From Agaribacterium haliotis (GTDB lineage: Bacteria > Pseudomonadota > Gammaproteobacteria > Pseudomonadales > Cellvibrionaceae), in NCBI RefSeq assembly GCF_002312815.1, contig NZ_NKQJ01000005.1:105549-169548 (forward strand): 64,000 nt of DNA, in the 5' to 3' direction. The translations under genes and the position numbers were made by a program. The stretch's first letter is position 1. Every line of letters starts with the position of its first letter. Below, piece by piece: positions 1 to 9,358 of the stretch. Under the pieces are notes generated by a model, which saw nothing but the letters and a program-made list of their open reading frames with translations, made no database searches and had not been told where the DNA came from.

Positions 1-17
1 AACTTCTATTTGATGAT

Positions 18-46
18 AAAAAAGCCGGCTAAGCCGGCTTTTTTTG
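18..46 (+). terminator. Rho-independent terminator of the upstream gene
   Basis: A GC-rich hairpin (arm AAAGCCGGCT at 21-30, complementary arm 32-41, small loop) is followed by a run of T. It would end the transcript entering the window from the left. In relatives the gene before clpP is the trigger factor gene tig, but too little of it is present here to confirm that. Confidence 0.85.
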
Positions 47-236
47 TTTTATATGGGCGCATTTGCTTGTTTTCTGTGCGCATTGTTTGCATTGCATACC
101 GTCTTCGTCATTTTTATGTCGTAGGCCGTGAAACTTGGCTTGAAATAGGTAAAATGAACTTTGATGGGCTAATCTAAGTGTGTATTTTTGCCCGCATTTG
201 TTTTCAGAACTCCGTCTTTTAAGGTGATATCGCTTC

Positions 237-875
237 ATGACAAATAATATCTGGACAGGTACAAACAGCTTGGAAGTCAACGATTCTTTGGTGCCGATCG
301 TTGTTGAGCAAACTGCAAGAGGGGAGCGGTCTTACGACATATATTCTCGCCTGTTAAAAGAGCGCGTTATCTTTCTGGTGGGCCCCGTCGAAGATCATAT
401 GGCCAATTTGGTTGTGGCCCAGCTGCTATTTCTCGAAGCTGAAAACCCCGATAAAGATATACATCTTTATATCAATTCACCCGGTGGCAGTGTGACAGCG
501 GGTATGTCTATTCACGACACCATGCAGTTTATCAAGCCCGATGTCAGTACCATGTGTATCGGCCAGGCCTGTTCGATGGGTGCTTTTTTACTAACGGCTG
601 GCGCAAAGGGTAAACGCTACTGCTTGCCAAATGCACGCACCATGATTCACCAGCCAAGTGGCGGGGCTCAAGGGCAGGCGACTGACATACATATTCACGC
701 TCAGGAAATACTCAAAATTCGCCAGCGTTTAAATGAGCTGATGGCTGAAAATACCGGTCGCAGTGTTGAAGAGGTGGCTGAGGCCACCGAGCGTGACAAC
801 TTTATGAGTGCACAAGAATCACTTGATTTTGGCCTCATTGATGAAGTATTAGATGCGCGAGCGGTTGCTAAATAA
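237..875 (+). CDS. clpP: ATP-dependent Clp protease proteolytic subunit ClpP
   Basis: This is the serine protease subunit that forms the double-heptamer chamber and degrades proteins fed in by ClpX or ClpA in the cytoplasm. The 212 residues match the family length. The catalytic triad is visible: Ser113 in the GQACSMGA motif, His138 in MIHQP and Asp187 in TERDNFMS. The start is the ATG at 237, preceded by the ribosome-binding site AAGGTGAT (221-228). A short N-terminal propeptide is expected from the family. clpX follows 80 bases later on the same strand, the usual order in Gammaproteobacteria, so the two are probably co-transcribed. Confidence 0.98.
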   Translation: MTNNIWTGTNSLEVNDSLVPIVVEQTARGERSYDIYSRLLKERVIFLVGPVEDHMANLVVAQLLFLEAENPDKDIHLYINSPGGSVTAGMSIHDTMQFIKPDVSTMCIGQACSMGAFLLTAGAKGKRYCLPNARTMIHQPSGGAQGQATDIHIHAQEILKIRQRLNELMAENTGRSVEEVAEATERDNFMSAQESLDFGLIDEVLDARAVAK

Positions 876-955
876 CTGCATTAAAGGCGCAAGACTTGAA
901 AACCTAAGTGCGTGCCCCAACGTGCTTAGCTGTAGTAAAAGATTGGAGAAGGTCA

Positions 956-2242
956 ATGTCCGACCAAAAAGGCGGAAACGACGACAACGGCAAGCTGCTG
1001 TATTGCTCTTTCTGCGGGAAAAGCCAACACGAAGTTCGCAAGCTTATTGCGGGCCCCTCGGTATTTATCTGTGACGAATGTGTCGATTTGTGTAATGACA
1101 TTATTCGCGAGGAAATTCAGGAGTCGAATACTGAGTCTGGTAGTGATGCGTTACCGACACCGCAAGAAATATCGGCCAAGCTTGACGAATATGTTATCGG
1201 TCAGGGAAAGGCCAAAAAAGTACTATCTGTGGCAGTGTATAACCACTATAAACGTCTGCGTCTTGGCGACAAAGGCAGCAAGGCTGAGATCGAGCTCGGT
1301 AAGAGTAATATCTTATTAGTGGGGCCTACCGGTAGTGGTAAGACGTTATTGGCGCAAACGCTTGCTCGCATGCTTAATGTTCCGTTTACAGTTGCCGATG
1401 CGACAACGCTGACCGAGGCGGGCTATGTTGGCGAAGATGTTGAAAACATCATTCAAAAACTTTTGCAAAAGTGCGATTACGACGTAGACAAGGCTCAGCA
1501 GGGCATCGTTTACATTGATGAGATAGACAAAATCAGCCGCAAATCTGACAACCCGTCTATTACCCGCGATGTCAGTGGTGAGGGTGTGCAGCAGGCCCTG
1601 CTCAAATTGATCGAAGGTACTGTCGCGTCTGTGCCGCCACAGGGCGGGCGCAAGCATCCTCAGCAAGAGTTTTTGCAGGTTGATACCTCGAATATTCTGT
1701 TTATTTGCGGCGGCGCATTTGCCGGCCTCGATAAGATTATTCGCGATCGCTCTGAGAAGGGCGGTATTGGTTTCAGCGCCGAAGTTAAGAGCAAAGACAA
1801 CAGCAAAAATGTTGGTGAAACCCTGCGTGAGCTTGAGCCTGAAGACTTGATTCGTTTTGGTTTGATTCCGGAATTTGTTGGCCGTCTGCCAGTGATTGCA
1901 ACCCTGGATGAGCTCGATGAAGCCGCGCTTGTACGCATACTTAAAGAGCCGAAAAACTCGCTTGTTAAGCAATATGGCAAGCTGTTTGAAATGGAGGGTG
2001 TCGAAGTTGATTTTCGCGACGAGGCACTTGCGGCTGTTGCGCAAAAATCAATGGAGCGAAAAACCGGTGCTCGTGGTCTACGCTCCATTATGGAAAACGT
2101 TTTGCTCGACACGATGTACGATCTTCCGTCCCAGGACAACGTCGCCAAGGTAGTTGTTGACGAAGCGGTAATTAAAGGTGAGTCGTCGCCACTGTTGGTG
2201 TATGAAAGTGTCGATACCCCCAAAGCCTTGCCAGAAGAATAA
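956..2242 (+). CDS. clpX: ATP-dependent Clp protease ATP-binding subunit ClpX
   Basis: This AAA+ unfoldase recognises tagged substrates, unfolds them and threads them into ClpP. With the start at 956 (ATG with GGAGAAGG just upstream) the protein has 428 residues; the longer open frame from 908 adds a non-homologous stretch and is not favoured. The N-terminal zinc-binding domain shows Cys17, Cys20, Cys39 and Cys42. The Walker A motif GPTGSGKT lies at residues 123-130 and the Walker B motif IVYIDEIDK about 60 residues later. The C-terminal small domain contains the conserved [13 protein letters not shown] segment. It lies between clpP and lon and ends at a hairpin terminator. Confidence 0.98.
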   Translation: MSDQKGGNDDNGKLLYCSFCGKSQHEVRKLIAGPSVFICDECVDLCNDIIREEIQESNTESGSDALPTPQEISAKLDEYVIGQGKAKKVLSVAVYNHYKRLRLGDKGSKAEIELGKSNILLVGPTGSGKTLLAQTLARMLNVPFTVADATTLTEAGYVGEDVENIIQKLLQKCDYDVDKAQQGIVYIDEIDKISRKSDNPSITRDVSGEGVQQALLKLIEGTVASVPPQGGRKHPQQEFLQVDTSNILFICGGAFAGLDKIIRDRSEKGGIGFSAEVKSKDNSKNVGETLRELEPEDLIRFGLIPEFVGRLPVIATLDELDEAALVRILKEPKNSLVKQYGKLFEMEGVEVDFRDEALAAVAQKSMERKTGARGLRSIMENVLLDTMYDLPSQDNVAKVVVDEAVIKGESSPLLVYESVDTPKALPEE

Positions 2243-2244
2243 TA

Positions 2245-2266
2245 GCGGCGCCTCGGCGCCGTTTTC
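2245..2266 (+). terminator. Hairpin terminator after clpX
   Basis: The inverted repeat CGGCGCC (2246-2252) / GGCGCCG (2255-2261) is followed by TTTT. It sits in the 71-base gap before lon, so lon probably has at least partly separate transcription. Confidence 0.65.
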
Positions 2267-2313
2267 GTTTGGCTGCCTGCAGCCAGACCATTGAAGCAAA
2301 TTAAGAGTTTGTT

Positions 2314-4725
2314 ATGACCGATACTAGCCTCAGTCAAGATACCACTTTACCGTTGTTGCCGCTGCGCGATGTTGTTGTATATCCGCACATGGTTATCCCG
2401 CTTTTTGTCGGCAGGGAGAAATCGATTCAAGCGCTTGAGCAGGCAATGCTCGAAGATAAACAAGTTATTTTGGTTGCGCAAAAAAACGCCTCGGTGGATG
2501 AGCCCGGCGCCGATGATCTGTTTCCTTTCGGCACTGTGGCTTCGGTGTTGCAGTTGTTAAAACTTCCCGACGGTACAATTAAAGTATTGGTTGAGGGCAA
2601 GGCGCGCGCGCGCATCAATGAAATTCGCGATGAAGAAAGTTATTTTGTCGCCGACTTTGAAGCCTTTGAAAGTACCAGCGCCGACGATCGAGAAGCCGAT
2701 GCGCTGATGCGCTCGCTGATGACCTGTTTCGAAAACTACGTAAACACCAGTAAAAAAGTGCCGGCCGAAGTGCTCAGCTCCATCACCGGCATCGATGAGC
2801 CTGGCCGGCTTGCTGATACGGTTGCCGCACAAATGTCGCTGGAACTGAAACAAAAACAAAGTTTGCTCGAGCTTATCGATGATCACGAGCGCCTAGAGCA
2901 TTTAATCGCTTTGCTCGAAGCCGAGGCGGACCTGCACCGTGTTGAAAAGAAAATTCGCGGTCGCGTGAAAAAGCAGATGGAGCGAAGTCAGCGCGAGTAC
3001 TATCTGAACGAGCAAATGAAGGCCATTCAGAAAGAGCTAGGTGAAATTGGGGTCGAGGCGAACGAGCTCGATGAGCTGGCTAATAAAATTAGTGCAGCCG
3101 GCATGCCTAAAGAGGCAGAAGAAAAAGCCAATGCCGAGCTCAACAAACTAAAAATGATGTCGCCCATGTCGGCCGAAGCTTCGGTTGTGCGCGCGTACAT
3201 AGATTGGATGGTCACCATTCCATGGAAAAAGCGCAGTCGTGTGATGCACGACCTTAGTCGCGCCGAGCGCATACTCGAGAAAGACCACTACGGTCTCGAC
3301 GAGGTCAAAGAGCGCATCATGGAATATCTTGCGGTGCAAAAGCGTGTTAAAAAAGTAAAAGGCCCAATCTTGTGCCTTGTTGGCCCTCCGGGTGTGGGCA
3401 AAACATCTCTGGGCGAGTCCATCGCCCGCGCAACCAACAGGCAGTTTGTGCGCATGGCACTTGGCGGCGTTCGAGATGAGGCGGAAATTCGCGGTCATCG
3501 GCGAACCTACATAGGTTCAATGCCGGGCAAATTAGTACAGAAAATGTGCAAAGTTGGCGTTAAGAACCCACTGTTTTTGCTTGATGAAATTGACAAGATG
3601 GGCATGGATCACCGCGGTGATCCGGCCAGTGCATTGCTTGAAGTCTTAGATCCTGAGCAAAACAGCTCGTTTAACGATCACTATCTTGAGGTTGATTACG
3701 ACCTAAGCGACGTCATGTTTGTGTGTACCTCAAACTCTATGAATATTCCTGGGCCGTTGTTGGATCGCATGGAAGTTATTCGTATTCCCGGTTACACCGA
3801 AGATGAAAAAGTAAATATCGCCAGTCGTTACCTGGTGCCGAAGCAAATTAAAAATAATGGTTTGCGGGCAGACGAGATTAAGGTCGGTGATGATGTTATT
3901 CGAGATGTTATTCGTTATTACACTAAAGAGGCCGGTGTACGTGGCCTTGATCGGGAAGTTGCCAAGCTGGCCCGAAAAGTCGTTACCAAAAATGTAATGA
4001 ATAAAGCCAGCGCGACGATCGAGGTGCAAGCGTCAGCTCTTGAAGATTATCTCGGTGTACGCAAATTTGATTTTGGCCGTGCCGAAGAAGAAAATCAGGT
4101 GGGGCAGGTAACGGGTTTGGCATGGACGCAAGTCGGTGGTGAGTTGCTAACGATCGAGGCATCTGCTGTGACAGGTAAAGGGCGCCTTGTGAAAACCGGT
4201 TCGCTCGGCGATGTTATGCAAGAAAGCATACAGGCGGCGATGACGGTGGTTCGTTCACGAGCACAAGTGCTTGGGATTAAGCCAAATTTTCATGAAAACA
4301 AAGATCTTCATATTCACGTGCCCGAAGGCGCGACACCTAAAGATGGCCCGTCCGCAGGTATTGCGATGTGCACCGCTTTGGTTTCGGTATTTACCAATAT
4401 TCCGGTGCGCGCAGATGTGGCCATGACCGGTGAAATTACACTGCGCGGTGAGGTTCTTAAAATTGGCGGTTTAAAAGAAAAGTTGCTGGCAGCACATCGC
4501 GGTGGCATTAAGACGGTGTTGATACCTGCTGACAATGAGCGCGACCTAAGAGAGATACCGGATAACATAAAAGAGGATCTCGATATAAAAGCTGTGACGT
4601 GGATAGACGACGTGCTTGAAGTTGCGCTGCAATATATGCCCAAGCCATTTAGCGACGAAGAGTACGAGCAGCTCGAGCAGCAAGCAAAAGAGCTGGGCGC
4701 TGATCAAAGAATAAGCACCCACTAG
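2314..4725 (+). CDS. lon: ATP-dependent protease Lon
   Basis: Lon is the cytoplasmic homo-oligomeric AAA+ protease that removes misfolded and regulatory proteins. The 803 residues are close to the E. coli length. An N-terminal LON substrate-binding domain begins at about residue 10 (LPLLPLRDVVVYPHMVIPL). The ATPase Walker A motif GPPGVGKT is at residues 357-364. The C-terminal protease domain carries the Ser-Lys dyad: Ser680 in DGPSAG and Lys723 in GGLKEK. The start is the ATG at 2314 after TTAAGAG. It lies directly after clpPX and before hupB, a very common gene order, and no heat-shock promoter was recognised with confidence. Confidence 0.98.
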   Translation: MTDTSLSQDTTLPLLPLRDVVVYPHMVIPLFVGREKSIQALEQAMLEDKQVILVAQKNASVDEPGADDLFPFGTVASVLQLLKLPDGTIKVLVEGKARARINEIRDEESYFVADFEAFESTSADDREADALMRSLMTCFENYVNTSKKVPAEVLSSITGIDEPGRLADTVAAQMSLELKQKQSLLELIDDHERLEHLIALLEAEADLHRVEKKIRGRVKKQMERSQREYYLNEQMKAIQKELGEIGVEANELDELANKISAAGMPKEAEEKANAELNKLKMMSPMSAEASVVRAYIDWMVTIPWKKRSRVMHDLSRAERILEKDHYGLDEVKERIMEYLAVQKRVKKVKGPILCLVGPPGVGKTSLGESIARATNRQFVRMALGGVRDEAEIRGHRRTYIGSMPGKLVQKMCKVGVKNPLFLLDEIDKMGMDHRGDPASALLEVLDPEQNSSFNDHYLEVDYDLSDVMFVCTSNSMNIPGPLLDRMEVIRIPGYTEDEKVNIASRYLVPKQIKNNGLRADEIKVGDDVIRDVIRYYTKEAGVRGLDREVAKLARKVVTKNVMNKASATIEVQASALEDYLGVRKFDFGRAEEENQVGQVTGLAWTQVGGELLTIEASAVTGKGRLVKTGSLGDVMQESIQAAMTVVRSRAQVLGIKPNFHENKDLHIHVPEGATPKDGPSAGIAMCTALVSVFTNIPVRADVAMTGEITLRGEVLKIGGLKEKLLAAHRGGIKTVLIPADNERDLREIPDNIKEDLDIKAVTWIDDVLEVALQYMPKPFSDEEYEQLEQQAKELGADQRISTH

Positions 4726-4786
4726 TGACGCAGGCTTGGATTTCGCGCTCAGGCCTTAAAAAGCCTGGGCTAGGGCGAATTCTCGC

Positions 4787-4815
4787 TTGACCGGTACTGG
4801 GCTGCTTGGTATAAA
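4787..4815 (+). promoter_or_regulatory. Sigma-70 promoter for hupB
   Basis: A -35 element TTGACC (4787-4792) and a -10 element TATAAA (4810-4815) are separated by 17 bases, the optimal spacing. It lies 140 bases before the hupB start, which gives HU its own strong promoter and a leader of about 130 bases. Confidence 0.8.
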
Positions 4816-4898
4816 TCGTCCTTCGTTTCGCACGCATATTAAGGTCTTGGGGCGGGAACGCTTTGCCGAACATCAGGGTAGCAAACATGACCTGGGAA

Positions 4899-4927
4899 GC
4901 TCGCTCAGGGGCGAGCAGCTTTTTTTC
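4899..4927 (+). terminator. Hairpin with T run in the hupB leader
   Basis: GCTCGC (4899-4904) pairs with GCGAGC (4911-4916), and AGCTTTTTTT follows. It could end the lon transcript. Because it lies between the hupB promoter and the hupB start, it could also attenuate hupB. The stem is only 6 bp. Confidence 0.5.
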
Positions 4928-4957
4928 AGTTCTTAAAGATAATAAGAGGGGTTCATT

Positions 4958-5230
4958 GTGAACAAATCAGAATTAATCGAAGCCATTGCAGCATCTGCTG
5001 ACATTTCTAAAGCCGCAGCCGGTCGCGCTCTTGACGCTGTGACAGACTCAATCACTAACGCGCTTAAAGAAGATGATCAAGTTGCTCTGGTTGGTTTCGG
5101 TACTTTCCTAGTTAAAGAGCGTGCAGCTCGCACTGGTCGCAATCCACAAACTGGTGCGCCAATCGAAATTGCTGCGGCTAAAATTCCTAGCTTTAAGCCA
5201 GGTAAAGCCCTGAAAGACGCTGTTAACTAA
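4958..5230 (+). CDS. hupB: DNA-binding protein HU, beta type
   Basis: This is a small nucleoid protein that binds and bends DNA as a dimer. The 90-residue protein shows the HU signature: an N-terminal helical dimerisation part ([11 protein letters not shown]) and the arm region [12 protein letters not shown], where the conserved proline inserts into the minor groove. The start is GTG at 4958 after a strong AAGAGGGG (4944-4951). It follows lon, as hupB does in many Gammaproteobacteria, but has its own promoter, and it is closed by a perfect 13-bp hairpin terminator. Confidence 0.97.
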   Translation: MNKSELIEAIAASADISKAAAGRALDAVTDSITNALKEDDQVALVGFGTFLVKERAARTGRNPQTGAPIEIAAAKIPSFKPGKALKDAVN

Positions 5231-5307
5231 GCGTTTTTGGCGATATCGTGCCAGTGAACGAGTATCGCTGATTTCAGAATAAATATTGGGTCATTTCGGC
5301 TCAACAC

Positions 5308-5340
5308 GACAAAGGCGCATTAGATGCGCCTTTGTCATTT
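5308..5340 (+). terminator. Rho-independent terminator of hupB
   Basis: A perfect 13-bp stem (5308-5320 with 5324-5336, loop TAG) is followed by ATTT. The last bases overlap the region just upstream of the ppiD start. Confidence 0.85.
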
Positions 5341-5358
5341 AATCACTATGAGGTTCCC

Positions 5359-7227
5359 ATGTTAGAAAGTGTACGCCAGAACCTAAAAGGCACACTTGCG
5401 GTTGTTGTCATTTTAGTCTTTGTTGTCCCTATGGTGCTGACCGGTGTTGGCCAGGGCTATCTTGGTTCGGTTGCCGGCAATGATGCGGCCAGTGTAAATG
5501 GTCAGGCGATTAGCAACATCGATTTGCAGCGAGCGATTCGTATGCAGCGCGATCGCATGATGCGACAAGGTAATATTGATGCATCATCACCGCTGTTGAG
5601 TGAAGAGCGCCTGCGCGATCCTGTGCTAAATAACTTGACAACCCGCATGGCCCTGGTGACCAACGCCGAGAAAAGCGGCATGGCAATTTCAGATCGGGTT
5701 TATTCTTCATCGATCACTCAGGCACCAGAATTTCAGATCGACGGCGCTTTCAGTCAATCAGTTTTTCGCAATATGTTGGCACAAGCTGGCTTTACCCCAT
5801 CGTCTTACCGTGAGGAAGTCTCAGCGGATATGTTGATTAATCAGCAGGCAGCGGGGCTTGCTGCGTCTTCATTTGCAACAGAGCTCGAACTTTTACAGTT
5901 GGTCAAATTGACCCACCAAAAGCGCTCATTTGTTGCGGTTGAAATTCCGGCATCTAAGCTAGAGCAAAGCATTGAGCCAAGTGAGCAGGCCTTGCTTGAT
6001 TATTACGAGCAGAATAAAGAGAGCTTTCGCGTTGCCGAGAAGGTTCAGGTGGAATACCTGGAATTAAGCGTTGATGCCATTGCGGCCACCATCGACGTTG
6101 CTGAAGAAGACATCCGCCAGCAATACGACGCGGAAGTCGCAAATTTCAGCGGCAAGGATAGTTATGAGTTAGCGCACATTCTTATCGAGGACGGCGATGC
6201 CGCGACGGTGCAGGAAGTGCAGAGCAAACTCGATGCCGGCGAAGAATTTGCCGCGCTGGCGGAGCAGTACTCCGATGACATCGCGACAAACATGGATGGC
6301 GGTGCGCTTGGCGTGTTGTCGCCGGGAATGTTCCCCGAGGCATTTGAGCAGGCTGCTTATCAGTTAGAGCAGGGGCAGGTCAGTGGCGCCGTTGAAACCG
6401 AGGCGGGCGTTCATTTTATAAAGGCTCTGGTTGTTAGCAAGCAAGAAGTGCCAAGCTTTGATGCCCGCAAAATGGCCATCAGTGCCGAGATCGCCAAAGT
6501 TCAGGCTGCGGAAGATTATGCGCTTCAAGCTGAAAGCTTGAGTGAGCTAACGTTTTCATCTGACGATTTAAGCGCGGCCTCGGCTGAGCTTGCGTTACCA
6601 GTGCAGCTCACCAGCTATTTTGATCGAAATAGTGGTTCGGGTATTGCAGAGTTGGCCGAGGTGCGCAACGAAGCTTTTGATCCAGAGGTCTTAACTAATG
6701 GCCACAACAGTAAACTGTTAGAGCTCGGCCCTGAGCGCTCCGTTGTTTTACGCATTAAAGAACACAAGCCTAGTTATATTAAAACGCTTGATGAGGTAAA
6801 AGCGCTTGTTGCCGCTCGAGTAAGTGAACAGCTTCAATCCGAACAGCTTGCGGCTTTGGCTGCCGAATTACAGGCTTCTATTGAGGCCGGTGCGGATGCA
6901 CAGCAGCTAAGCGAAGAAAAAGGCTATGTTTATAACAGCTACGCTGCAGTCAAGCGTGATCAAGCCGATGTGAACCGCGAGGTGATCGCCACTGCTTTTA
7001 CAAGCGCTGTGCCTGAATCTGGGCAAGTAACTTATGTGCAACACAAGCTGGCCAATGGCGATATGTTATTGCTTGCTTTAAGCTCGGTAGAAGACGGCAG
7101 TGAAGCCGACATGCTCGAAGGTGAGAGAGATGCGTTTTTTGCTCAGCTTGGTCGAGCTTACGCTAATCAAGATGGCGGTGCATTTGAAGCAGAAGTGGTT
7201 GCACTGGCTGATATTAAACTGAACTAA
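5359..7227 (+). CDS. ppiD: Peptidyl-prolyl isomerase-type periplasmic chaperone PpiD
   Basis: PpiD is an inner-membrane-anchored chaperone that receives proteins leaving the Sec translocon. The start is taken as ATG 5359 (MLESVRQNLKG), preceded by TGAGGT, giving 622 residues; the open frame extends upstream to 5332 into the hupB terminator. A short cytoplasmic N-terminus is followed by one membrane segment (LAVVVILVFVVPMVLTGV), a SurA-like N domain and one parvulin domain at roughly residues 265-370 (from YELAHILIE to EAGVHFIKAL), then a C-terminal SurA-like part. The gene follows hupB as in E. coli. Two hairpins close the unit. Confidence 0.95.
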   Translation: MLESVRQNLKGTLAVVVILVFVVPMVLTGVGQGYLGSVAGNDAASVNGQAISNIDLQRAIRMQRDRMMRQGNIDASSPLLSEERLRDPVLNNLTTRMALVTNAEKSGMAISDRVYSSSITQAPEFQIDGAFSQSVFRNMLAQAGFTPSSYREEVSADMLINQQAAGLAASSFATELELLQLVKLTHQKRSFVAVEIPASKLEQSIEPSEQALLDYYEQNKESFRVAEKVQVEYLELSVDAIAATIDVAEEDIRQQYDAEVANFSGKDSYELAHILIEDGDAATVQEVQSKLDAGEEFAALAEQYSDDIATNMDGGALGVLSPGMFPEAFEQAAYQLEQGQVSGAVETEAGVHFIKALVVSKQEVPSFDARKMAISAEIAKVQAAEDYALQAESLSELTFSSDDLSAASAELALPVQLTSYFDRNSGSGIAELAEVRNEAFDPEVLTNGHNSKLLELGPERSVVLRIKEHKPSYIKTLDEVKALVAARVSEQLQSEQLAALAAELQASIEAGADAQQLSEEKGYVYNSYAAVKRDQADVNREVIATAFTSAVPESGQVTYVQHKLANGDMLLLALSSVEDGSEADMLEGERDAFFAQLGRAYANQDGGAFEAEVVALADIKLN

Positions 7228-7230
7228 GCT

Positions 7231-7293
7231 CAAGCGCGCAGCTATGCGCTTGTTGTTTTGACCCAAAAGGCCGGCTTAATGCCGGCCTTTTTT
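7231..7293 (+). terminator. Tandem terminators after ppiD
   Basis: The first hairpin is CAAGCGC (7231-7237) with GCGCTTG (7246-7252), followed by a T-rich stretch. The second, stronger one is AAAGGCCGGC (7266-7275) with GCCGGCCTTT (7281-7290) and TTT. The A run on the other side means the second could also stop leftward transcription from murI. Confidence 0.85.
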
Positions 7294-7350
7294 ATGTCTG
7301 TTACTTAGTGGGAATAACTCGGGTCAGATTTTTTACTTGTGAGAGCTGAT

Positions 7351-8151
7351 TTAAAAATCAGTTTCATATCTGCAAGTGTTGTCATCGCTATTTAAATAAC
7401 TTGCGTAATGTTGAAGCTTGTCATTGCCGGTATTTATCAAAACGATTTTTTGGTCTGGCGGGGGAGCTAGCGCGAGCCCGGGCAAGATTTTTTCGAGGCG
7501 GTTAATGATGGCTTTGCTTGAATCGATTACGGTTGCTCCGTGTTTGTTTGCGATCGATGTAATTTCACTTTTTAAGATAGGAAAGTGAGTGCAGGCGAGA
7601 ACAAGATGATCTGGCGCGGGCTCTTCTTTACATATTTCCTCGATGCGTTTGCCAAGGCGGTTTTGGCAAAACTGGCCGCGCTGAATATAGTCTTCAGCCA
7701 TATCGACAAGTTCCGGGCACGCATGCATTTTAATATGTTGGCCCTTGGCAAAATCATGAATAAGTTGTTGCACGTAGTCGCGCTGAACGGTCGCCTCGGT
7801 GGCCAGTATGGCGATGCTCTTGTTTTTGCTTGCCGCCGCGGCTGGTTTGATCGCTGGGACAACGCCAATAAAAGGTGTGTGCCAGCGCTCTCTTAGGTGA
7901 GGAAGTAAAAGCGTGCTGGCAGTGTTACAAGCGATGATAACGGCATCGGGTTGATAGTGGTTGTGCAGCTTTTGCATTAACTGCGTCGCGCGATGAATTA
8001 AGCGCTCGTCGCTTTGAGAGCCATAGGGAAACAGTGCTTTGTCGGCCAAATAAATTAACGTGCAATTGTGTTTGCGCTGTTTTAACTCTTTGGCGATCGA
8101 CAAGCCTCCTGCGCCGGAGTCGTAGATTGCAATACGTAAAGGCTTGCTCAT
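7351..8151 (-). CDS. murI: Glutamate racemase
   Basis: MurI converts L-glutamate to the D-glutamate needed for peptidoglycan. Both catalytic cysteines are present in their motifs, ACNTAS and ACTHFP (Cys75 and Cys187 counting from the ATG at 8151), and the N-terminal YDSGAGGLS motif holds the conserved Asp-Ser pair. The chosen start is ATG 8151 (MSKPLRIAIYDSG); an in-frame TTG at 8160 would add three residues and neither has a strong ribosome-binding site. trmA lies 26 bases upstream on the same strand, so the two are probably one operon. Confidence 0.95.
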   Translation of the reverse strand: MSKPLRIAIYDSGAGGLSIAKELKQRKHNCTLIYLADKALFPYGSQSDERLIHRATQLMQKLHNHYQPDAVIIACNTASTLLLPHLRERWHTPFIGVVPAIKPAAAASKNKSIAILATEATVQRDYVQQLIHDFAKGQHIKMHACPELVDMAEDYIQRGQFCQNRLGKRIEEICKEEPAPDHLVLACTHFPILKSEITSIANKHGATVIDSSKAIINRLEKILPGLALAPPPDQKIVLINTGNDKLQHYASYLNSDDNTCRYETDF

Positions 8152-8177
8152 GTGGCTCAACTATCGCTATATGTTTC

Positions 8178-9278
8178 TCAGTTGCGTTTTTTTAATATTG
8201 CGCCGCACTCGCGGTGCTCGGTATAAGGGAACTGATCAAACAGCGCCATGCGTTCGACGACATGGCTGGCGTCAAGTTTGCCGAGGTTTGCACGCAGGGT
8301 CACCGGGTTGCAGCTAATGTAAATAATATTATTAAAGCGGCTCATAAACGCGAGGGTGTCATCGTCAATACCGGCTCGCGGAGGGTCGACAAAAATCGTA
8401 GAGAAGTTGTAGCTGTTGAGATCAATCTCTTTGAGCCTGCGAAATTCGCGCACCCCGGTGAGCGCCTCAGTAGCTTCTTCGGCAGACAAGCGGGCAAGTT
8501 GAATGTTATTGCGCTGATTTTCAGCGATATTGTGAAGGGCTGAGCGCGTTGATATTTTGGCAAGTTCGGTGGCGAGTACCTTGTCAAAATTTGTAGAAAG
8601 TGGAATGGTAAAATTGGCATTGCCGCAGTAGAGCTCGAGCAGATCACCGCCAACGCTGCTGCTGTGTTTAACCGCCCAATTTAACATGTGCTGGTTAACG
8701 CCGGCGTTGGGCTGGGTGAAGCCCGTTTCAACTTGCTGGTAGACAAAGGTGCCGCAATCCAGGTTGAGTGTTTCGCTTATCCAGTCTTGGCTGACAACGA
8801 CTTTTTGTTTGCGCGATCGGCCGATTACCCGAAGATTAAATGTGCTTTCTAGTTCTCTGGCTAAGTTGAGCCAGTCGTCGCCAAGTGCTCGGTGGTAGAT
8901 AAGGCTGACGAGCAACTCACCTTTGAGGCTGCTTAAAAATTCAATTTGGAATAGGCGCTTGTTTAATTCTGCATGCTGATTGATGTGGCTGAGTAGGGGC
9001 TGCATCGTTTTGTAAATGGTTTCAGATGCGATATCAAAGTCATTGATAATGATCGGCTGCTTATTTTGCCCCGGTTCAAACATAACGTAGTGGGCGCCGC
9101 TGTCATTGTGCCAAATACGAAATTCAGCGCGCATGCGATAGTGTTTGCAGTCAGAACGGTAAGCGTCAAACTCGGCGCTGTAGAAATCCGCGAATTCCTG
9201 GCGGCAGGCGTCAAGCTTGGTTGCAAATTGCTGTTCGTATAAATCGGGGGCGGCTTTGCCGGGAGGGAGGTTGCGCAT
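8178..9278 (-). CDS. trmA: tRNA (uracil-5-)-methyltransferase TrmA
   Basis: TrmA uses SAM to make 5-methyluridine at position 54 of the tRNA T-loop. The 366-residue length is that of the E. coli enzyme. Visible motifs are the N-terminal YEQQFATKLD block, the SAM-binding LLELYCGNANFTIPL, the DPPRAG motif, the catalytic cysteine in YISCNP and the catalytic glutamate in EHRECGAIL near the C-terminus. The start is ATG 9278. Its stop is 26 bases before murI, suggesting joint transcription. Confidence 0.96.
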   Translation of the reverse strand: MRNLPPGKAAPDLYEQQFATKLDACRQEFADFYSAEFDAYRSDCKHYRMRAEFRIWHNDSGAHYVMFEPGQNKQPIIINDFDIASETIYKTMQPLLSHINQHAELNKRLFQIEFLSSLKGELLVSLIYHRALGDDWLNLARELESTFNLRVIGRSRKQKVVVSQDWISETLNLDCGTFVYQQVETGFTQPNAGVNQHMLNWAVKHSSSVGGDLLELYCGNANFTIPLSTNFDKVLATELAKISTRSALHNIAENQRNNIQLARLSAEEATEALTGVREFRRLKEIDLNSYNFSTIFVDPPRAGIDDDTLAFMSRFNNIIYISCNPVTLRANLGKLDASHVVERMALFDQFPYTEHRECGAILKKRN

Positions 9279-9296
9279 TAACGGAGCTCAGATAAA

Positions 9297-9329
9297 ACAA
9301 AGGCGCGATTATAGCAATCGCGCCTTTAG
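9297..9329 (-). terminator. Rho-independent terminator after the yccA-type gene
   Basis: A 12-bp stem, AAAGGCGCGATT (9299-9310) with AATCGCGCCTTT (9316-9327), has a T-rich tail on the minus strand. It separates the membrane-protein gene at 9359-10045 from trmA. Confidence 0.8.
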
Positions 9330-9358
9330 TTAGCATTAGCCAAGCTTGCTAAGCAATA

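Noticed and set aside
908-955. Upstream extension of clpX
   Set aside because: The ATG at 956 has a strong ribosome-binding site and starts the conserved zinc-binding domain; the earlier codons are unlike the family.
1346-2337. Long open frames on the minus strand across clpX
   Set aside because: They lie entirely antisense to the well-conserved clpX, lack family features and look like mirror frames of codon bias.
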